DNA of 64,000 nucleotides from Myxococcus xanthus (GTDB taxonomy: Bacteria > Myxococcota > Myxococcia > Myxococcales > Myxococcaceae): positions 1-64,000 of the forward strand of contig NZ_FNOH01000015.1 of the NCBI RefSeq assembly GCF_900106535.1, given 5' to 3'. Every line of letters starts with the position of its first letter. Position 1 is the first letter of the stretch. Both the position numbers and the translations under genes were made by a program. The notes below the pieces were generated by a model. It ran no database searches, was not told the DNA's origin, and worked only from the letters and a program-made list of their open reading frames with translations. This document shows, in pieces, positions 11,062-20,800 of the stretch.

Positions 11062-12984
11062 ATGCAGCGATGTATCGGAGCAGCCCCACGGCGTTTCCTG
11101 TCCCTCTCCCTCCTGTCCGTCATGGCGCTGAGCCAGGGGTGCCAACCCACGGATGAAGACTTGTCTGTCGAGGAGTCCGCGACGGGCGAAGTCGCACAGC
11201 CCGTCTCGGTTCCTGGCTTCGCGGAGATGCACCACCACATGTTCGCCGAGGAGGCGTTCGGCGGTGGTTGGTTCCACGGCAAGCACAACGGCTCCCTGGT
11301 GAGCTGTGACGGTGGCTTTCCGGAGAGCGACCACGCGCGCGTTCGCATGGACCTGGGCTCCATGCTCAACGTGTGCCCCAACGCAGGCGGAATCAACCTG
11401 AGCGGCGTGCCGGTGCTGTCGCAGATGTTCGGGGTGGGCGGCGCGGTGGCGTCGGAAATCATCGGCGAGGTCGAAGGAACGGAGGGCGACACCGGTCTCC
11501 ACCTGGGCCGGATGAGCGTGCCCACGCAGTGGCCGCGATGGGACACCATCGCGCATCAGCAGGCCTGGGAGGGCTGGCTGCAGCAGGCGCATCAGGGTGG
11601 CATGTCCCTGGTCACCATCTCCCTGGTGAGCAACGAGTTCCTCTGCAGGGCGCTGCCGTACCAGAACATCAAGCGTCCATGTGACGAGATGGTGGACGTG
11701 GACGTGCAGTTGCAGATGGCGCGTGACTTCGACGCTCGCACGCCGTGGGCGGAGATCGCGCTGTCGCCGGCGCACGCGCGGCAGATCATCGCCTCCGGCA
11801 AGCTGGCCATGGTGCTCTCCATCGAGTCGAGCAAGCTGTTCGGCACCAAGAACTGGCAGTCCGAGCTCAACCGCGTCTACTCGCTGGGCGTGCGCTCCAT
11901 CCAGCCGGTGCACCAACTGGACAACCGTTTCGGCGGCGCGGCGCCCCACAACGCCATCTTCCAGGTCTCGCAGTTCTTGGAGAACTGCCACGTGGACACC
12001 GACTGCGGCCTCACGGGCAACGGCTTCACGCTAGGCTTCGATGTGGACGCCAACTGCAAGAACACCAAGGGCCTGACGTCCGAGGGCCGGGCGCTGGTCG
12101 CCGAGATGATGAACAAGGGCATGCTCGTCGACGTGGCGCACATGTCCGAGCGCTCCGTGGACGACACGTTCGCCATCGCCCAGAGCCGCAACTACTACCC
12201 CATGTACATCTCCCACGGTCATTTCCGTGAGGTGATGCACCCGGGGCTCGCCGCCAACGAGAAGACGACGCCCGCGTCCATCATCCGCTACCTGCGTCAG
12301 ACGGGCGGCATGTTCGGCCTGCGCACCGCGCACGATGAGACGCGCGACTACACCCGCACGCCGGTCGCCAACAACTGCCAGGGCTCCACGCGCTCGCTGG
12401 CGCAGGCCTATGAGTTCGGCCGCCTGGGCCTCAAGGTGAACATGGGCTTTGGCGCGGACCTCAACGGCTTCATCCAGCAGACCCGCCCGCGGTTCGGCCC
12501 CCACGGCGCCTGCTCGGCCGGCTTCGCCGCGGAGGCGGCGTTCCAGGCGCAGCAGCAGCTCACCGCTGGCCCGCCGCCGCTGGGCACGGACTTCGACAAC
12601 TACGGCCTGGCCCACGTGGGCCTGCTGCCGGACGTGGTGCGTGACCTGAAGCAGCTCGGCGTCAACACCACGGGCCTGGAGGGCTCGTCCGAGACGTTCA
12701 TCCGGATGTGGGAGCGGGCCACCGGAACGCGCACCGGCATGGCGGACAGCGCGGCGAACATCGACACCAGCGGTGTGGCGGCCTACGTGCCGAAGGAGAC
12801 CCGCGCGGCCCAGTATCCGACCAGCTCCACCTGCACCAACGACAGCGACTGCGCCAGCACCCAGTACTGCGGCTGGGGGCTCAACGCCGGCAAGTGTCAG
12901 AACAAGAAGGCCAAGGGCGCCATCTGCGGCAGCGCGCGGGAGTGTCTGTCCAACAACTGCCGGTGGACCCTGACCTGCGGCTGA
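11062..12984 (+). CDS. Lipoprotein related to membrane dipeptidase (peptidase M19-like), Cys-rich tail
   Basis: The product is 640 residues. ATG at 11062 is preferred over an in-frame GTG nine bases earlier because GGAAAGG sits 8 bases before the ATG and the signal peptide then ends at a lipobox, LSQGC. The body resembles the amidohydrolase-fold M19 family: a His cluster near the N-terminus (EMHHHMF), an SIESSK strand, VDVAHMSE and YISHGH, which correspond to the metal-binding His of that family, and FGADLNG. The usual GHxD motif of renal-type dipeptidases is not obvious, so activity is uncertain. The last 50 residues carry eight cysteines in a CTNDSDC...C pattern common as a myxobacterial secreted-protein tail. 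Two strong hairpins follow the stop codon. I call it a secreted hydrolase of unknown substrate. Confidence 0.85.
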   Translation: MQRCIGAAPRRFLSLSLLSVMALSQGCQPTDEDLSVEESATGEVAQPVSVPGFAEMHHHMFAEEAFGGGWFHGKHNGSLVSCDGGFPESDHARVRMDLGSMLNVCPNAGGINLSGVPVLSQMFGVGGAVASEIIGEVEGTEGDTGLHLGRMSVPTQWPRWDTIAHQQAWEGWLQQAHQGGMSLVTISLVSNEFLCRALPYQNIKRPCDEMVDVDVQLQMARDFDARTPWAEIALSPAHARQIIASGKLAMVLSIESSKLFGTKNWQSELNRVYSLGVRSIQPVHQLDNRFGGAAPHNAIFQVSQFLENCHVDTDCGLTGNGFTLGFDVDANCKNTKGLTSEGRALVAEMMNKGMLVDVAHMSERSVDDTFAIAQSRNYYPMYISHGHFREVMHPGLAANEKTTPASIIRYLRQTGGMFGLRTAHDETRDYTRTPVANNCQGSTRSLAQAYEFGRLGLKVNMGFGADLNGFIQQTRPRFGPHGACSAGFAAEAAFQAQQQLTAGPPPLGTDFDNYGLAHVGLLPDVVRDLKQLGVNTTGLEGSSETFIRMWERATGTRTGMADSAANIDTSGVAAYVPKETRAAQYPTSSTCTNDSDCASTQYCGWGLNAGKCQNKKAKGAICGSARECLSNNCRWTLTCG

Positions 12985-12993
12985 GGTCGCTAG

Positions 12994-13075
12994 CTGGCAT
13001 GTGAGCAAGCCGTGTCAACCCACATGCCAGACCTCCCCGCGGCTGGCCGTTCGCTGAGCGGCGGCCACCGCGGGG
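12994..13075. terminator. Two tandem hairpins between the M19-like gene and mxcB
   Basis: Hairpin 1 has a perfect 10-bp stem, CTGGCATGTG (12994-13003) with CACATGCCAG (13021-13030), and a 17-base loop. Hairpin 2 pairs CCCCGCGG (13035-13042) with CCGCGGGG (13068-13075), extended inward by TGGCCG/CGGCCA with one bulged C. Only a weak T-rich stretch follows. The position right after the stop codon at 12984 and before the Fur box suggests transcription termination that insulates the iron-regulated promoter. Confidence 0.7.
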
Positions 13076-13115
13076 CTCCTTCATTCGTTGCCCGCCTGGG
13101 GGGCTTCATGGTATC

Positions 13116-13134
13116 GAAAATGATATTCAATATC
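13116..13134 (+). promoter_or_regulatory. Fur-box-like operator upstream of mxcB
   Basis: The sequence GAAAATGATATTCAATATC matches 16 of 19 positions of the classical Fur consensus GATAATGATAATCATTATC. It lies inside a larger palindrome, TATCGA...TCGATA (13112-13138), and 17 bases before the GTG start of mxcB. A possible -35 TTGCCC (13088-13093) lies 18 bases from TATCGA, so Fur binding would cover the promoter. Iron repression of mxcB is inferred. Confidence 0.75.
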
Positions 13135-13150
13135 GATACCTGGAGCATTC

Positions 13151-13966
13151 GTGACGACGACGACTGAGCGTGTCTATCGGCGGGGACCGTTCCCCGTGAA
13201 GTTCCGCCTCTTGGAGGTGAAGCGGGTGACGCGGGTGACGCCGCAGATGGTCCGCATCACCCTTGCGGGCGAGGACCTGGAGGGCTTCTACAGCCCCGGC
13301 GCGGACGACCACGTGAAGCTGCTGTTCCCGGAGGAGGGCAAGCGCATGCCTGTCATCCCCACGGTGACGCCCACGGGGTTGGTGCTGAAGGAAGGCGAGC
13401 GCAAGCCGGACGCGCGTGACTACACGCCGCGCCGCTATGACGCCGCGGCAGGCGAGCTGGACATCGACTTCGTGGTGCACGGCACGGGGCCCGCGACGAC
13501 GTGGGCGAGCAAGGCGCAGGTGGGTGACCTGCTGGCCGTGGGTGGGCCGCGCGGCTCCACGTTCGTGGCGCAGGATTTCAGTTGGTACCTGCTCGCGGGC
13601 GATCAGTCAGCGCTGCCGGCCATTGGCCGCATCCTGGAGGAGCTGCCGGAGGGGACGCGCGCCATCGTGTTCTGCGAAGTCCCGGACGCGTCCGAGGAGC
13701 AGCACTTCACCACCCGCGCCAACGCGACAGTGACGTGGCTGCACCGCAACGGCGTGGAGGCGGGGCACTCGGACGTGTTGCAGCAGGCCATCCGCGGGCT
13801 GGAGTTCCCCGCGGGGGACTACTTCGCCTGGGTGGCGGGTGAGGCGCACACCGTGCGCCCCATCAAGGACCACCTCATCAACGAGCGTGGCGCCAACAAG
13901 AGCTGGGTCCGGGTGACGGGCTATTGGAAGCGCGGCACCTCGGACCACCACGACGCGAAGGGCTAG
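13151..13966 (+). CDS. mxcB: Siderophore-interacting FAD/NAD(P)H reductase (ViuB-like)
   Basis: The product is 271 residues. GTG start with GGAG five to six bases upstream. It belongs to the siderophore-interacting protein family (ViuB/YqjH): an N-terminal FAD-binding barrel with the signature YTPRRYD (about residues 93-99) and a C-terminal NAD(P)H-binding half containing LLAGDQSALPAIGR. Members reduce the iron of imported ferric siderophores in the cytoplasm, releasing Fe2+. Next to the myxochelin genes and behind a Fur box, its likely substrate is ferric myxochelin. The gene converges on mxcL, and the two stop codons overlap in a shared CTAG. The symbol follows the myxochelin literature from memory. 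Confidence 0.92.
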   Translation: MTTTTERVYRRGPFPVKFRLLEVKRVTRVTPQMVRITLAGEDLEGFYSPGADDHVKLLFPEEGKRMPVIPTVTPTGLVLKEGERKPDARDYTPRRYDAAAGELDIDFVVHGTGPATTWASKAQVGDLLAVGGPRGSTFVAQDFSWYLLAGDQSALPAIGRILEELPEGTRAIVFCEVPDASEEQHFTTRANATVTWLHRNGVEAGHSDVLQQAIRGLEFPAGDYFAWVAGEAHTVRPIKDHLINERGANKSWVRVTGYWKRGTSDHHDAKG

Positions 13967-15237
13967 GCCGCCGCCGGCTGCGCGAGGGAGCGGAGGACTT
14001 CGCCCGTCATCTCGATGGCGTAGTCAATCTGCTCCTCCGTGTGCGCCGTGCTGAGGAAGGTGACGTCGCGGCGCAGCAGGATGCCCCGGCGGGCCATGCC
14101 CGCCTGGAAGGGCTGCATCTGCTTCGCGTGCTCCGTCGGGTCCTTGGCGAACAGGAAGAAGGGAATCGCGTCGTAGCCAATCACGCGCAACGATGAGCCC
14201 GCGGCCTCCGCCTGGGCGTTGACGCCCTCGCGCAGCTTGCGGCCCAGGTGGGCCAGGTGCTGGATGTAGGCGCCATCCCGGTAGCCCTTCAGCACCGCGT
14301 CGCACACGTACAGCGACAGCAGCTCACCGCCGAAGGTGGTGGACACCTGGAGCTCGCTCAGGCGGCTCAGGTGCTTCGCCGGACCGGCGATGGCCGACAG
14401 CGGCATGCCGCCAGCGATGCTCTTGGACAGCGTGACGAAGTCCGCGCGGACGTCGAAGAACTCCTGGGCGCCGCCCACGGCGAGCCGGAAGCCGGTGACG
14501 ACTTCGTCCAGGGCGAACAGGACGTTGTTCGCGGTGCACGTGGCGCGCACCTGTTGCAGGAAGGCCGGGGTGAGGGGCCGGTTGTAGGGCACCGACAACA
14601 GCACCAGGGCGAGCTCGCTGGCGTTCTTCTCGATGCTGGCCAGCAGGGCCGGTTCGTCCGGGGGCGTGAAGAGCGGCATCCGAAGGGTCAGCGCCGCCAG
14701 CGCGGCCGGGACGCCCGGCGTGTCGAACATGAAGTGGTCGTGCCAGCCGTTGTAGCCGACGGTGATGATCTTCTGCTTGCCGGTGATGTGGCGCGCCAGG
14801 CGCACGGCGGCGGACGTGGCATCCGCGCCCGTCTTGAAGAAGCGCGCCATCTCCGCGCCGGGGATGAGGTCCACCAGCGTCTGGGCGGCGGAGACCTCCA
14901 CGGGCGTGGGCAGCGAGTGGAGGACCCCTTCCTCCAGGTGCTCCCGGATGGCGTTCACCACGGCTGGGTCATTGTGGCCCAGCATGTTGGCGCCCAGGCC
15001 GCCGATGAAGTCGATGTACTCCTGGCCGTCCACGTCCTCCACCAGCGCGCCCTTGCCCTTGGCCAGGAACACGGGGAAGGCGCCGAGCGCGAACATCTCC
15101 GGGCGCTTCATCATGGACTGCGTGACGCCGGGGACCAGCCGCCGCGCCTCGGCGAGGAGCTGGTTGGAGCGGTCGAGCTTCAGCTCGCCCTGGATGGGAC
15201 GAGGCAGGGAAGGGTGCTTCTTGACGGGAGTGTCCAT
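13963..15237 (-). CDS. mxcL: PLP-dependent class III aminotransferase for myxochelin B
   Basis: The product is 424 residues. The ATG beginning MDTPVKKH is preceded by AAGGAA; the longer open frame lacks a better site. It is a class III aminotransferase similar to glutamate-1-semialdehyde aminomutase: FALDEVVTGFR supplies the Asp that contacts the PLP pyridine, and LSKSIAGG contains the Schiff-base lysine. In studied myxobacteria MxcL transaminates the aldehyde released by the MxcG reductase domain, giving the amine myxochelin B instead of the alcohol myxochelin A. It is the last gene of the leftward siderophore operon, 38 bases after the exporter gene. Confidence 0.93.
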   Translation of the reverse strand: MDTPVKKHPSLPRPIQGELKLDRSNQLLAEARRLVPGVTQSMMKRPEMFALGAFPVFLAKGKGALVEDVDGQEYIDFIGGLGANMLGHNDPAVVNAIREHLEEGVLHSLPTPVEVSAAQTLVDLIPGAEMARFFKTGADATSAAVRLARHITGKQKIITVGYNGWHDHFMFDTPGVPAALAALTLRMPLFTPPDEPALLASIEKNASELALVLLSVPYNRPLTPAFLQQVRATCTANNVLFALDEVVTGFRLAVGGAQEFFDVRADFVTLSKSIAGGMPLSAIAGPAKHLSRLSELQVSTTFGGELLSLYVCDAVLKGYRDGAYIQHLAHLGRKLREGVNAQAEAAGSSLRVIGYDAIPFFLFAKDPTEHAKQMQPFQAGMARRGILLRRDVTFLSTAHTEEQIDYAIEMTGEVLRSLAQPAAA

Positions 15238-15275
15238 GGACGTTTCCTTCTGTGGGTCGAGACGGAGACTGCGAT

Positions 15276-16502
15276 TCACCGAGGCGTGGGCGCCGCGTTG
15301 AGCGGGACGGCGCTACGGCCAAAGGTCCAGAGGATGAAGAGCGAAACGGTGGTGACGCCCACGGCGAGCCATCCGGCCAGCCCGAAGCCCACCAGCGCAC
15401 CGCCAGGCGTGGTGGCCAGCATCAGGCCGCTGGCCCACGCCGCGAGCCCGGAGGCACCGTCGCTGGCGGCCATGTTCATGGCCATGTACCGCCCGCGCAG
15501 CGGCGGCGGCACCTTCGCGGAGATCAACGCGATGGTGGGGATGGGCCGCGTGGACGTCAGGGACATGAAGAGGACGAAGGCGACCATCACCACCGGCAGC
15601 GGAGCGGCGGGAAGGTGCGTGAAGCCCAGGTGCGGCACCATAGTGCCCACCAGCAGCAGCCCGAGCACCCGGGCGGGGCCAAACCGGTCCACCCAGCGGC
15701 CCACCTGACGCGCCGCGAGCAGCGTGGCGGCGCCGCCAGCCAGGTACACCCAGGGCAGGTCGGTCTGCTTCAGTCCGAGGTTTCCGACCATGAACGCGCT
15801 CAGGTACGGAATCAGCAAGAAGCTGGAGAAGGCGACGCTGAACGTCAGCAGCCAGCCCAGCGCGAAGCCCGGCGTGAAGAGCGCCGTGACGGAAGGCGCC
15901 TGACGATCCGAGTCCGTGGTGACATGCGCATCCAGTCGCGGAAGCACGGCGAGCAGCCCGAACCACAGGAGCGCCCCAAGGACGCCAATGGCCCAGAAGG
16001 GCGCGCGCCAGCCGAGCATGTTGGCCATGCCCAGGCTCAGGGGAACACCCGCCACCGCAGACAACCCGAGCGATGACATCACCGTGCCAATGGCCTGGCC
16101 CCGGCGTTCACCGGGGATGGTGTCCGCGATGATGGACATGATGACCGCGCCCATGAGGCCCGCACATCCTCCCGCGATGCTTCGGGCCACCAGCAGCCAC
16201 GCGTGGCTCTGCGCCGCGCCGCAGGCCAGCGTGGCTGTGATGAACCCTCCCAGGATGACCAGCAACGTGCTTCTGCGGCCAAACCTGTCGACCCACGCGA
16301 GCCCCAGCACGCCCATGGCGGCGGAGGCCAACGTGTAGGAGGACACCAACGTTCCGAACTGCGCGGCTGACAGACTGAACAGCCGCATGAACTCCGGCCC
16401 CAGCGGCAGGACGATCATGAAGTCCAGCAAGTGGGTGAACTGCACGCCCGCCAGCAGCAGGATGAGCAGACGCTCCTGTCGCGGTGAGAACGAGGCGGTC
16501 AC
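15276..16502 (-). CDS. mxcK: MFS transporter, probable myxochelin exporter
   Basis: The product is 408 residues. I chose GTG at 16502 because AGGAG lies six bases upstream; an upstream in-frame ATG (16529) would overlap the previous gene and has a poorer site. About 12 hydrophobic segments are visible. Family signs of the DHA1 drug:H+ antiporter group include a WVDRFGRRS loop between helices 2 and 3, repeated in the second half as WVDRFGP. Its place in the operon between biosynthesis genes and mxcL suggests export of myxochelin across the inner membrane. Substrate is inferred from context only. Confidence 0.88.
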   Translation of the reverse strand: MTASFSPRQERLLILLLAGVQFTHLLDFMIVLPLGPEFMRLFSLSAAQFGTLVSSYTLASAAMGVLGLAWVDRFGRRSTLLVILGGFITATLACGAAQSHAWLLVARSIAGGCAGLMGAVIMSIIADTIPGERRGQAIGTVMSSLGLSAVAGVPLSLGMANMLGWRAPFWAIGVLGALLWFGLLAVLPRLDAHVTTDSDRQAPSVTALFTPGFALGWLLTFSVAFSSFLLIPYLSAFMVGNLGLKQTDLPWVYLAGGAATLLAARQVGRWVDRFGPARVLGLLLVGTMVPHLGFTHLPAAPLPVVMVAFVLFMSLTSTRPIPTIALISAKVPPPLRGRYMAMNMAASDGASGLAAWASGLMLATTPGGALVGFGLAGWLAVGVTTVSLFILWTFGRSAVPLNAAPTPR

Positions 16503-16518
16503 GAAAGGCTCCTGCGAT

Positions 16519-17871
16519 TCAGGCCGCACGGGCTTCGTGCGTGCGAAGGGACGGCATGGATTCGGCGACGAGGAAGGCCAACTGAAGGGCCTGGTCCGCG
16601 TTGAGGCGCGGATCGCAGTGGGTGTGGTAGCGGCTGGAGAGGTCGTCTTCCGTCACGGGCTGTGGGCCGCCCAGGCATTCGGTGACGTTCTGCCCCGTCA
16701 TCTCCAGGTGCAGGCCCCCGGGGTGGACGCCTTCCGCGGCGGCCGCGTCCATGAAGCCACACACCTCCGTGAGGATGCGGTCGAAGGAGCGCGTCTTGTA
16801 GCCATTGCCGGCCTTGTGGGTGTTGCCGTGCATCGGGTCGATGGACCAGATGACCGGGCGCCCGTCCCGGCGGGTGGCGGCCATGAGCCGGGGCAGCCGT
16901 TCCGCGACCAGGTCCGCGCCAAACCGCCCGATGAGGGTGATGCGGCCCGGGATGCCCTGGGGATTGAGGAGGTCCATCAGCCGGAGCACTTCGTCGGGCT
17001 CCATGGTGGGGCCACACTTGATGCCAATGGGGTTCTGGATGCCGCGCATGAACTCCACGTGGCCGCCGTCGAGCTGGCGGGTGCGCTCGCCAATCCACAG
17101 CATGTGCGCGGACGAGTCGTACCAGCCGCTGCCGTCGGGCTCGGCGCGCGTCATGGCCTCCTCCACGTTGAGGAGCAGGGCTTCGTGGCTGGTGAAGAAG
17201 TCGATGGCATTGGAGCCGCTGCGAGGCTCGGGGCTGACACCCAGCGCCCGCATGAACGACAGGGATTCGAGGATGCGGTCCGCCAGCAAGCGGTTGATGC
17301 CGCCCTGGGGCCAGCGCTGGGGCTCGGCGAGCTCCTCGTAGCCGCGCTGGGCGAAGGCTCGCAGCAGGTTCAGCGTGGCGGAGGACTGGTGATAGGCCTT
17401 GAGCAGCCGGCGCGGGTCGGGCGTTCGCGCCTGGGCGTCGAACTCCATGCCGTTGATGATGTCCCCGCGGTAGCTGGGCAGGGTGACGCCGCCCAGCGTC
17501 TCCATGGGGCTGGAGCGCGGCTTGGCGAACTGCCCGGCGATGCGGCCCACCTTCACCACCGGCCGGTTGCCGGCGAAGGTCAGCACCATGGCCATCTGCA
17601 ACAGCAGCCGGTAGGTGTCCCGGATGTTGTCGGTGGTGAACTCCTTGAAGCTCTCCGCGCAGTCACCGCCTTGCAGCAGGATGGCCTTGCCTTCGGCGAC
17701 CCTGGCGAGCCGGGCGGTGAGCTGGCGCGTCTCGTCCGCGAAGACGAGCGGAGGCAGGCGGGACAGCTCGGCTTCGGTCTGGACCAGGGCCTGCGCGTCC
17801 GGATAGTCCTCCGGCATGTACTTGACGGGCTTGTGCCGCCAGGAGTCTGGCGTCCAGGTGGGGTTCGTCAC
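16519..17871 (-). CDS. Type II (plant-like) DAHP synthase
   Basis: The product is 450 residues. It is a class II 3-deoxy-D-arabino-heptulosonate-7-phosphate synthase, condensing phosphoenolpyruvate and erythrose-4-phosphate as the first shikimate step. Signatures seen: the N-terminal TWTPDSWR start typical of the family, [21 protein letters not shown] with phosphate-binding Arg/Lys residues, GEC-type loops replaced by [12 protein letters not shown], and the C-terminal metal region. The GTG start overlaps the mxcG stop codon (GTGA), so translation is probably coupled. Placing it in the siderophore operon would raise chorismate supply for 2,3-dihydroxybenzoate under iron starvation. A second, housekeeping DAHP synthase is expected elsewhere in the genome. 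Confidence 0.95.
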   Translation of the reverse strand: MTNPTWTPDSWRHKPVKYMPEDYPDAQALVQTEAELSRLPPLVFADETRQLTARLARVAEGKAILLQGGDCAESFKEFTTDNIRDTYRLLLQMAMVLTFAGNRPVVKVGRIAGQFAKPRSSPMETLGGVTLPSYRGDIINGMEFDAQARTPDPRRLLKAYHQSSATLNLLRAFAQRGYEELAEPQRWPQGGINRLLADRILESLSFMRALGVSPEPRSGSNAIDFFTSHEALLLNVEEAMTRAEPDGSGWYDSSAHMLWIGERTRQLDGGHVEFMRGIQNPIGIKCGPTMEPDEVLRLMDLLNPQGIPGRITLIGRFGADLVAERLPRLMAATRRDGRPVIWSIDPMHGNTHKAGNGYKTRSFDRILTEVCGFMDAAAAEGVHPGGLHLEMTGQNVTECLGGPQPVTEDDLSSRYHTHCDPRLNADQALQLAFLVAESMPSLRTHEARAA

Positions 17872-20800
17872 GGGAGTGCCGTTTCGGTTGGAAGGCGGGT
17901 TGCGGGCACGGGCGGCAGCAGGCCCCGCGCAATGCAGTAGTCGAGGTATCGGTACAGCAGCGCACGGTCCGTGGGCGGGCAGGTGATGCCCGTTCCCTCG
18001 AGCGCTTGATGGACCCGCTCACAACGGATGGGGCCCAGGCCAAACGCGGGCACGTCCGTGCCCGAGCGCAGGTCGAAAAAGGCGAGCGTGGATTGGTTCT
18101 CCCCGGTGCCGGCGCGCTCCGCCACGCGGTTGCGCCACTCACCCACGGGGCAGTGCTCCACGAGGTAGCCGTAGTCACGGACCCAGGCGAACAGCTCACG
18201 GAGCTTCACCTCGGGCGTGGGACACAGATTGAACACCGTGGGCGGGCGGGCATCGCGCGCCATCCGGACGATGGCTCCCGCCACGTAGTCCACGGGCGTC
18301 CACACCTCGGCGACGTCGAGCTGGGGCAGCGCGCCCACGGGAATTCCCGCCAGCAGGATGCGCCACACCAGGTCCTGCGGATTGACGATGGCGCTGTCGG
18401 GCGCACCCACCACGCGGCCCAGTCGATACACGGCCACGGGGAGTCCGCGCGCTCCGGCCTGCTCGACGAGCCGCTCGGCGATCCACTTGCTCTGCTGGTA
18501 GCCGTCGCGCAGGCCCGGGTGCGCGGGCACGAAGGCCTCCGGCACGTCGGGGCTGAGGTCGGTCTGCGGCGCCACGGCCAGGGTGGAGACGTAGTGGAAG
18601 GGCTTGGCGCGGACCGCGGCGGCCAGGCGCAGCAGCTCGCGGGTGCCGCGCACATTCACGGCCTGGAGGCTGCCGTATTCGCGCACCACGCTGACCACGG
18701 CGGCGTTGTGGATGACGGTGTCACACTCCGAGGCCAGCCCGTGGAAGCGCGCCTGGCTCAGGCCCAGCCAGGGCTGGGTGAGGTCCGAGGGCAGCGCCAC
18801 CACGCGCTCCGTCAGGTGTTCGGGGGAGAGCTGCTGGGACGCCAGCGCGGCCTGGATGCGCTCCAGGGCGTGCGCCTCGTCGCGAGCGCGGACCAGGCAC
18901 ACCACGCGCGCGTCCGTCTGGCGCAGGAGCTGGTGGAGCAGGTGCGCCCCGACGAAGCCGGTGGCTCCGGTGAGGACGACCTGACGCAGCCGCGGAGACT
19001 CGGCGGAAGCCACCGTGAGCTTGGGGACGACGTCCTCGGACAGCACGGCGTCGGCGAGCATGCTCTCGGTGAGGCCCCCGGCGTCGGAGGCGCCGTCGGT
19101 GCCTTGCTCCAGCGCCTGGGCCAGTCCGGCCGCCGTCGGGTAGCGGAAGACGGTGGCGACGGGAATCTCGCGGCCCAGCTCGATGCTGAGCCGGTTGGCG
19201 ACCTGGATGCTCTGGAGCGACTGGCCGCCCAGGTCGAAGAAGTCATCCTGCGCGGACGTCGTCGTCACGCCCAGTACCTCTTCCCAGACCTTCAGCACCA
19301 CACGCTCCAGGGCCGTGGTTCCCGCTGTGGTGGTCGCGGCCTCTTCGGTGGGCAGCAGGCGGCGCAGCTCGGCGCGGTCCAGCTTGCCGGTGCTGGTGCG
19401 TGGCAGCCGCTCCGTGAACACGAACGTACCGGGCACCATGGGGGCAGGCAGGCCGTTCAGCAGGTGCTGCCGTAGCTCCGCCACGGTGGGCGCGGGCTGC
19501 GTGGTGACGACGTGCGCGCACAGCCGGCGCGAACCGCTGGGGAGCACCTGGCCGACGACGGCCGCCTCGCGCACGCCCGGGTGGCCGAGCAGCGCCGTTT
19601 CGACCTCGGACGGGTCGATGCGGTGGCCGCTGATCTTGAACTCGTCGTCGACGCGGCCCACGAAGACAAGTTGGCCGTCCTCGCGCAGTCGGGCCTTGTC
19701 ACCCGTGCGGTAGGCGCGGGGGCTTCCCGGCAGGGCGTCGAGCGTGATGAAGCGCGTTGCCGTCAGCGCCTCGCGGCCCAGGTAGCCCCGGGCGAGCGCG
19801 CCGCCCAGCAGGTGGAGCTCGCCTTCCTCACCCGTGGGGACGATGCGGCCCTTCGCGTCGGCAATCGCCGCGCGCACGCCAGGCAGGGGGCGTCCGATGG
19901 GCACGTCTTCCCCGGCGGGCGTCACGTCGGGACCGCCGCTGAGCGTGGCGACAGTGGCCACCACGGTGGCTTCGGTGGGGCCGTAGGTGTTGAGCAGCCG
20001 GACCTTGGGACCGGCGGAGGCCCGCCAGCGGGCGACGCGCTCGGGCAAGGCGGCCTCACCGCCGATGATGACGGTGCGCAGCGAGGGCGGCAGCCGGGCC
20101 GCGCCCGTGGACATGCTGTAGGCCAGCTCGTGCCAGAAGGCCGTGGGCAGGTCCAGCAGGGTGATGCCATGTGTGGCGCAGGCTTCGAGCAGCCGGGGCA
20201 CCGACTGGAGCATCTCGTCCGTGCGCAGCACCAGTGTGGCTCCGGCGCACAGGGAGACGAAGATTTCCTCCACGCTGGCATCGAAGTGCAGTGGCGCGAA
20301 CTGCAGCACCCTGTCTTCGGGCGTCACCTCGTAGCGGAACGTCGCGCCCGCCACGAAGTGGGCCAGTGCGTCGTGGTCAATCTGCACGCCGTTGGGCTGG
20401 CCGGTGGAGCCGGACGTGTAGATGACGTACGCCAGCGGCGCGCCCGGCTGGGTCGCCGTGGTCGGCAGCTCCGGGTCGGCGCGCCGGTGCACCGCGAGCT
20501 GCCCGGGTGTCTGCGGAGGCATGCCGGCCGTGAGGTCCTTCACGGCGCTGCTCACCGTCAGTCGTGGCGCGGCGTCATCCAGGATGGCCTTCGTCCGGGA
20601 TTCGGGGCCGAACGGGTCCACGGGGAGGTATCCCGCGCCGGAGAAGAGGACACCCAGCGTGGCCACGATGGCGTCGATGCTTCGGGGCAGTGAGACGGCC
20701 ACCAGCGTGTCGGGCCGCGCGCCGTCGGCCCTCAGCCGCTCCGCGAGCGCCTGTGCGGACTGGAGCAGCGCCGCATAGGTGAGGTGGTGCTCGCCATGCT

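Noticed and set aside
15238-15275. Possible internal promoter or Fur box between mxcK and mxcL
   Set aside because: The 38-base gap contains only the ribosome site of mxcL; no AT-rich palindrome.
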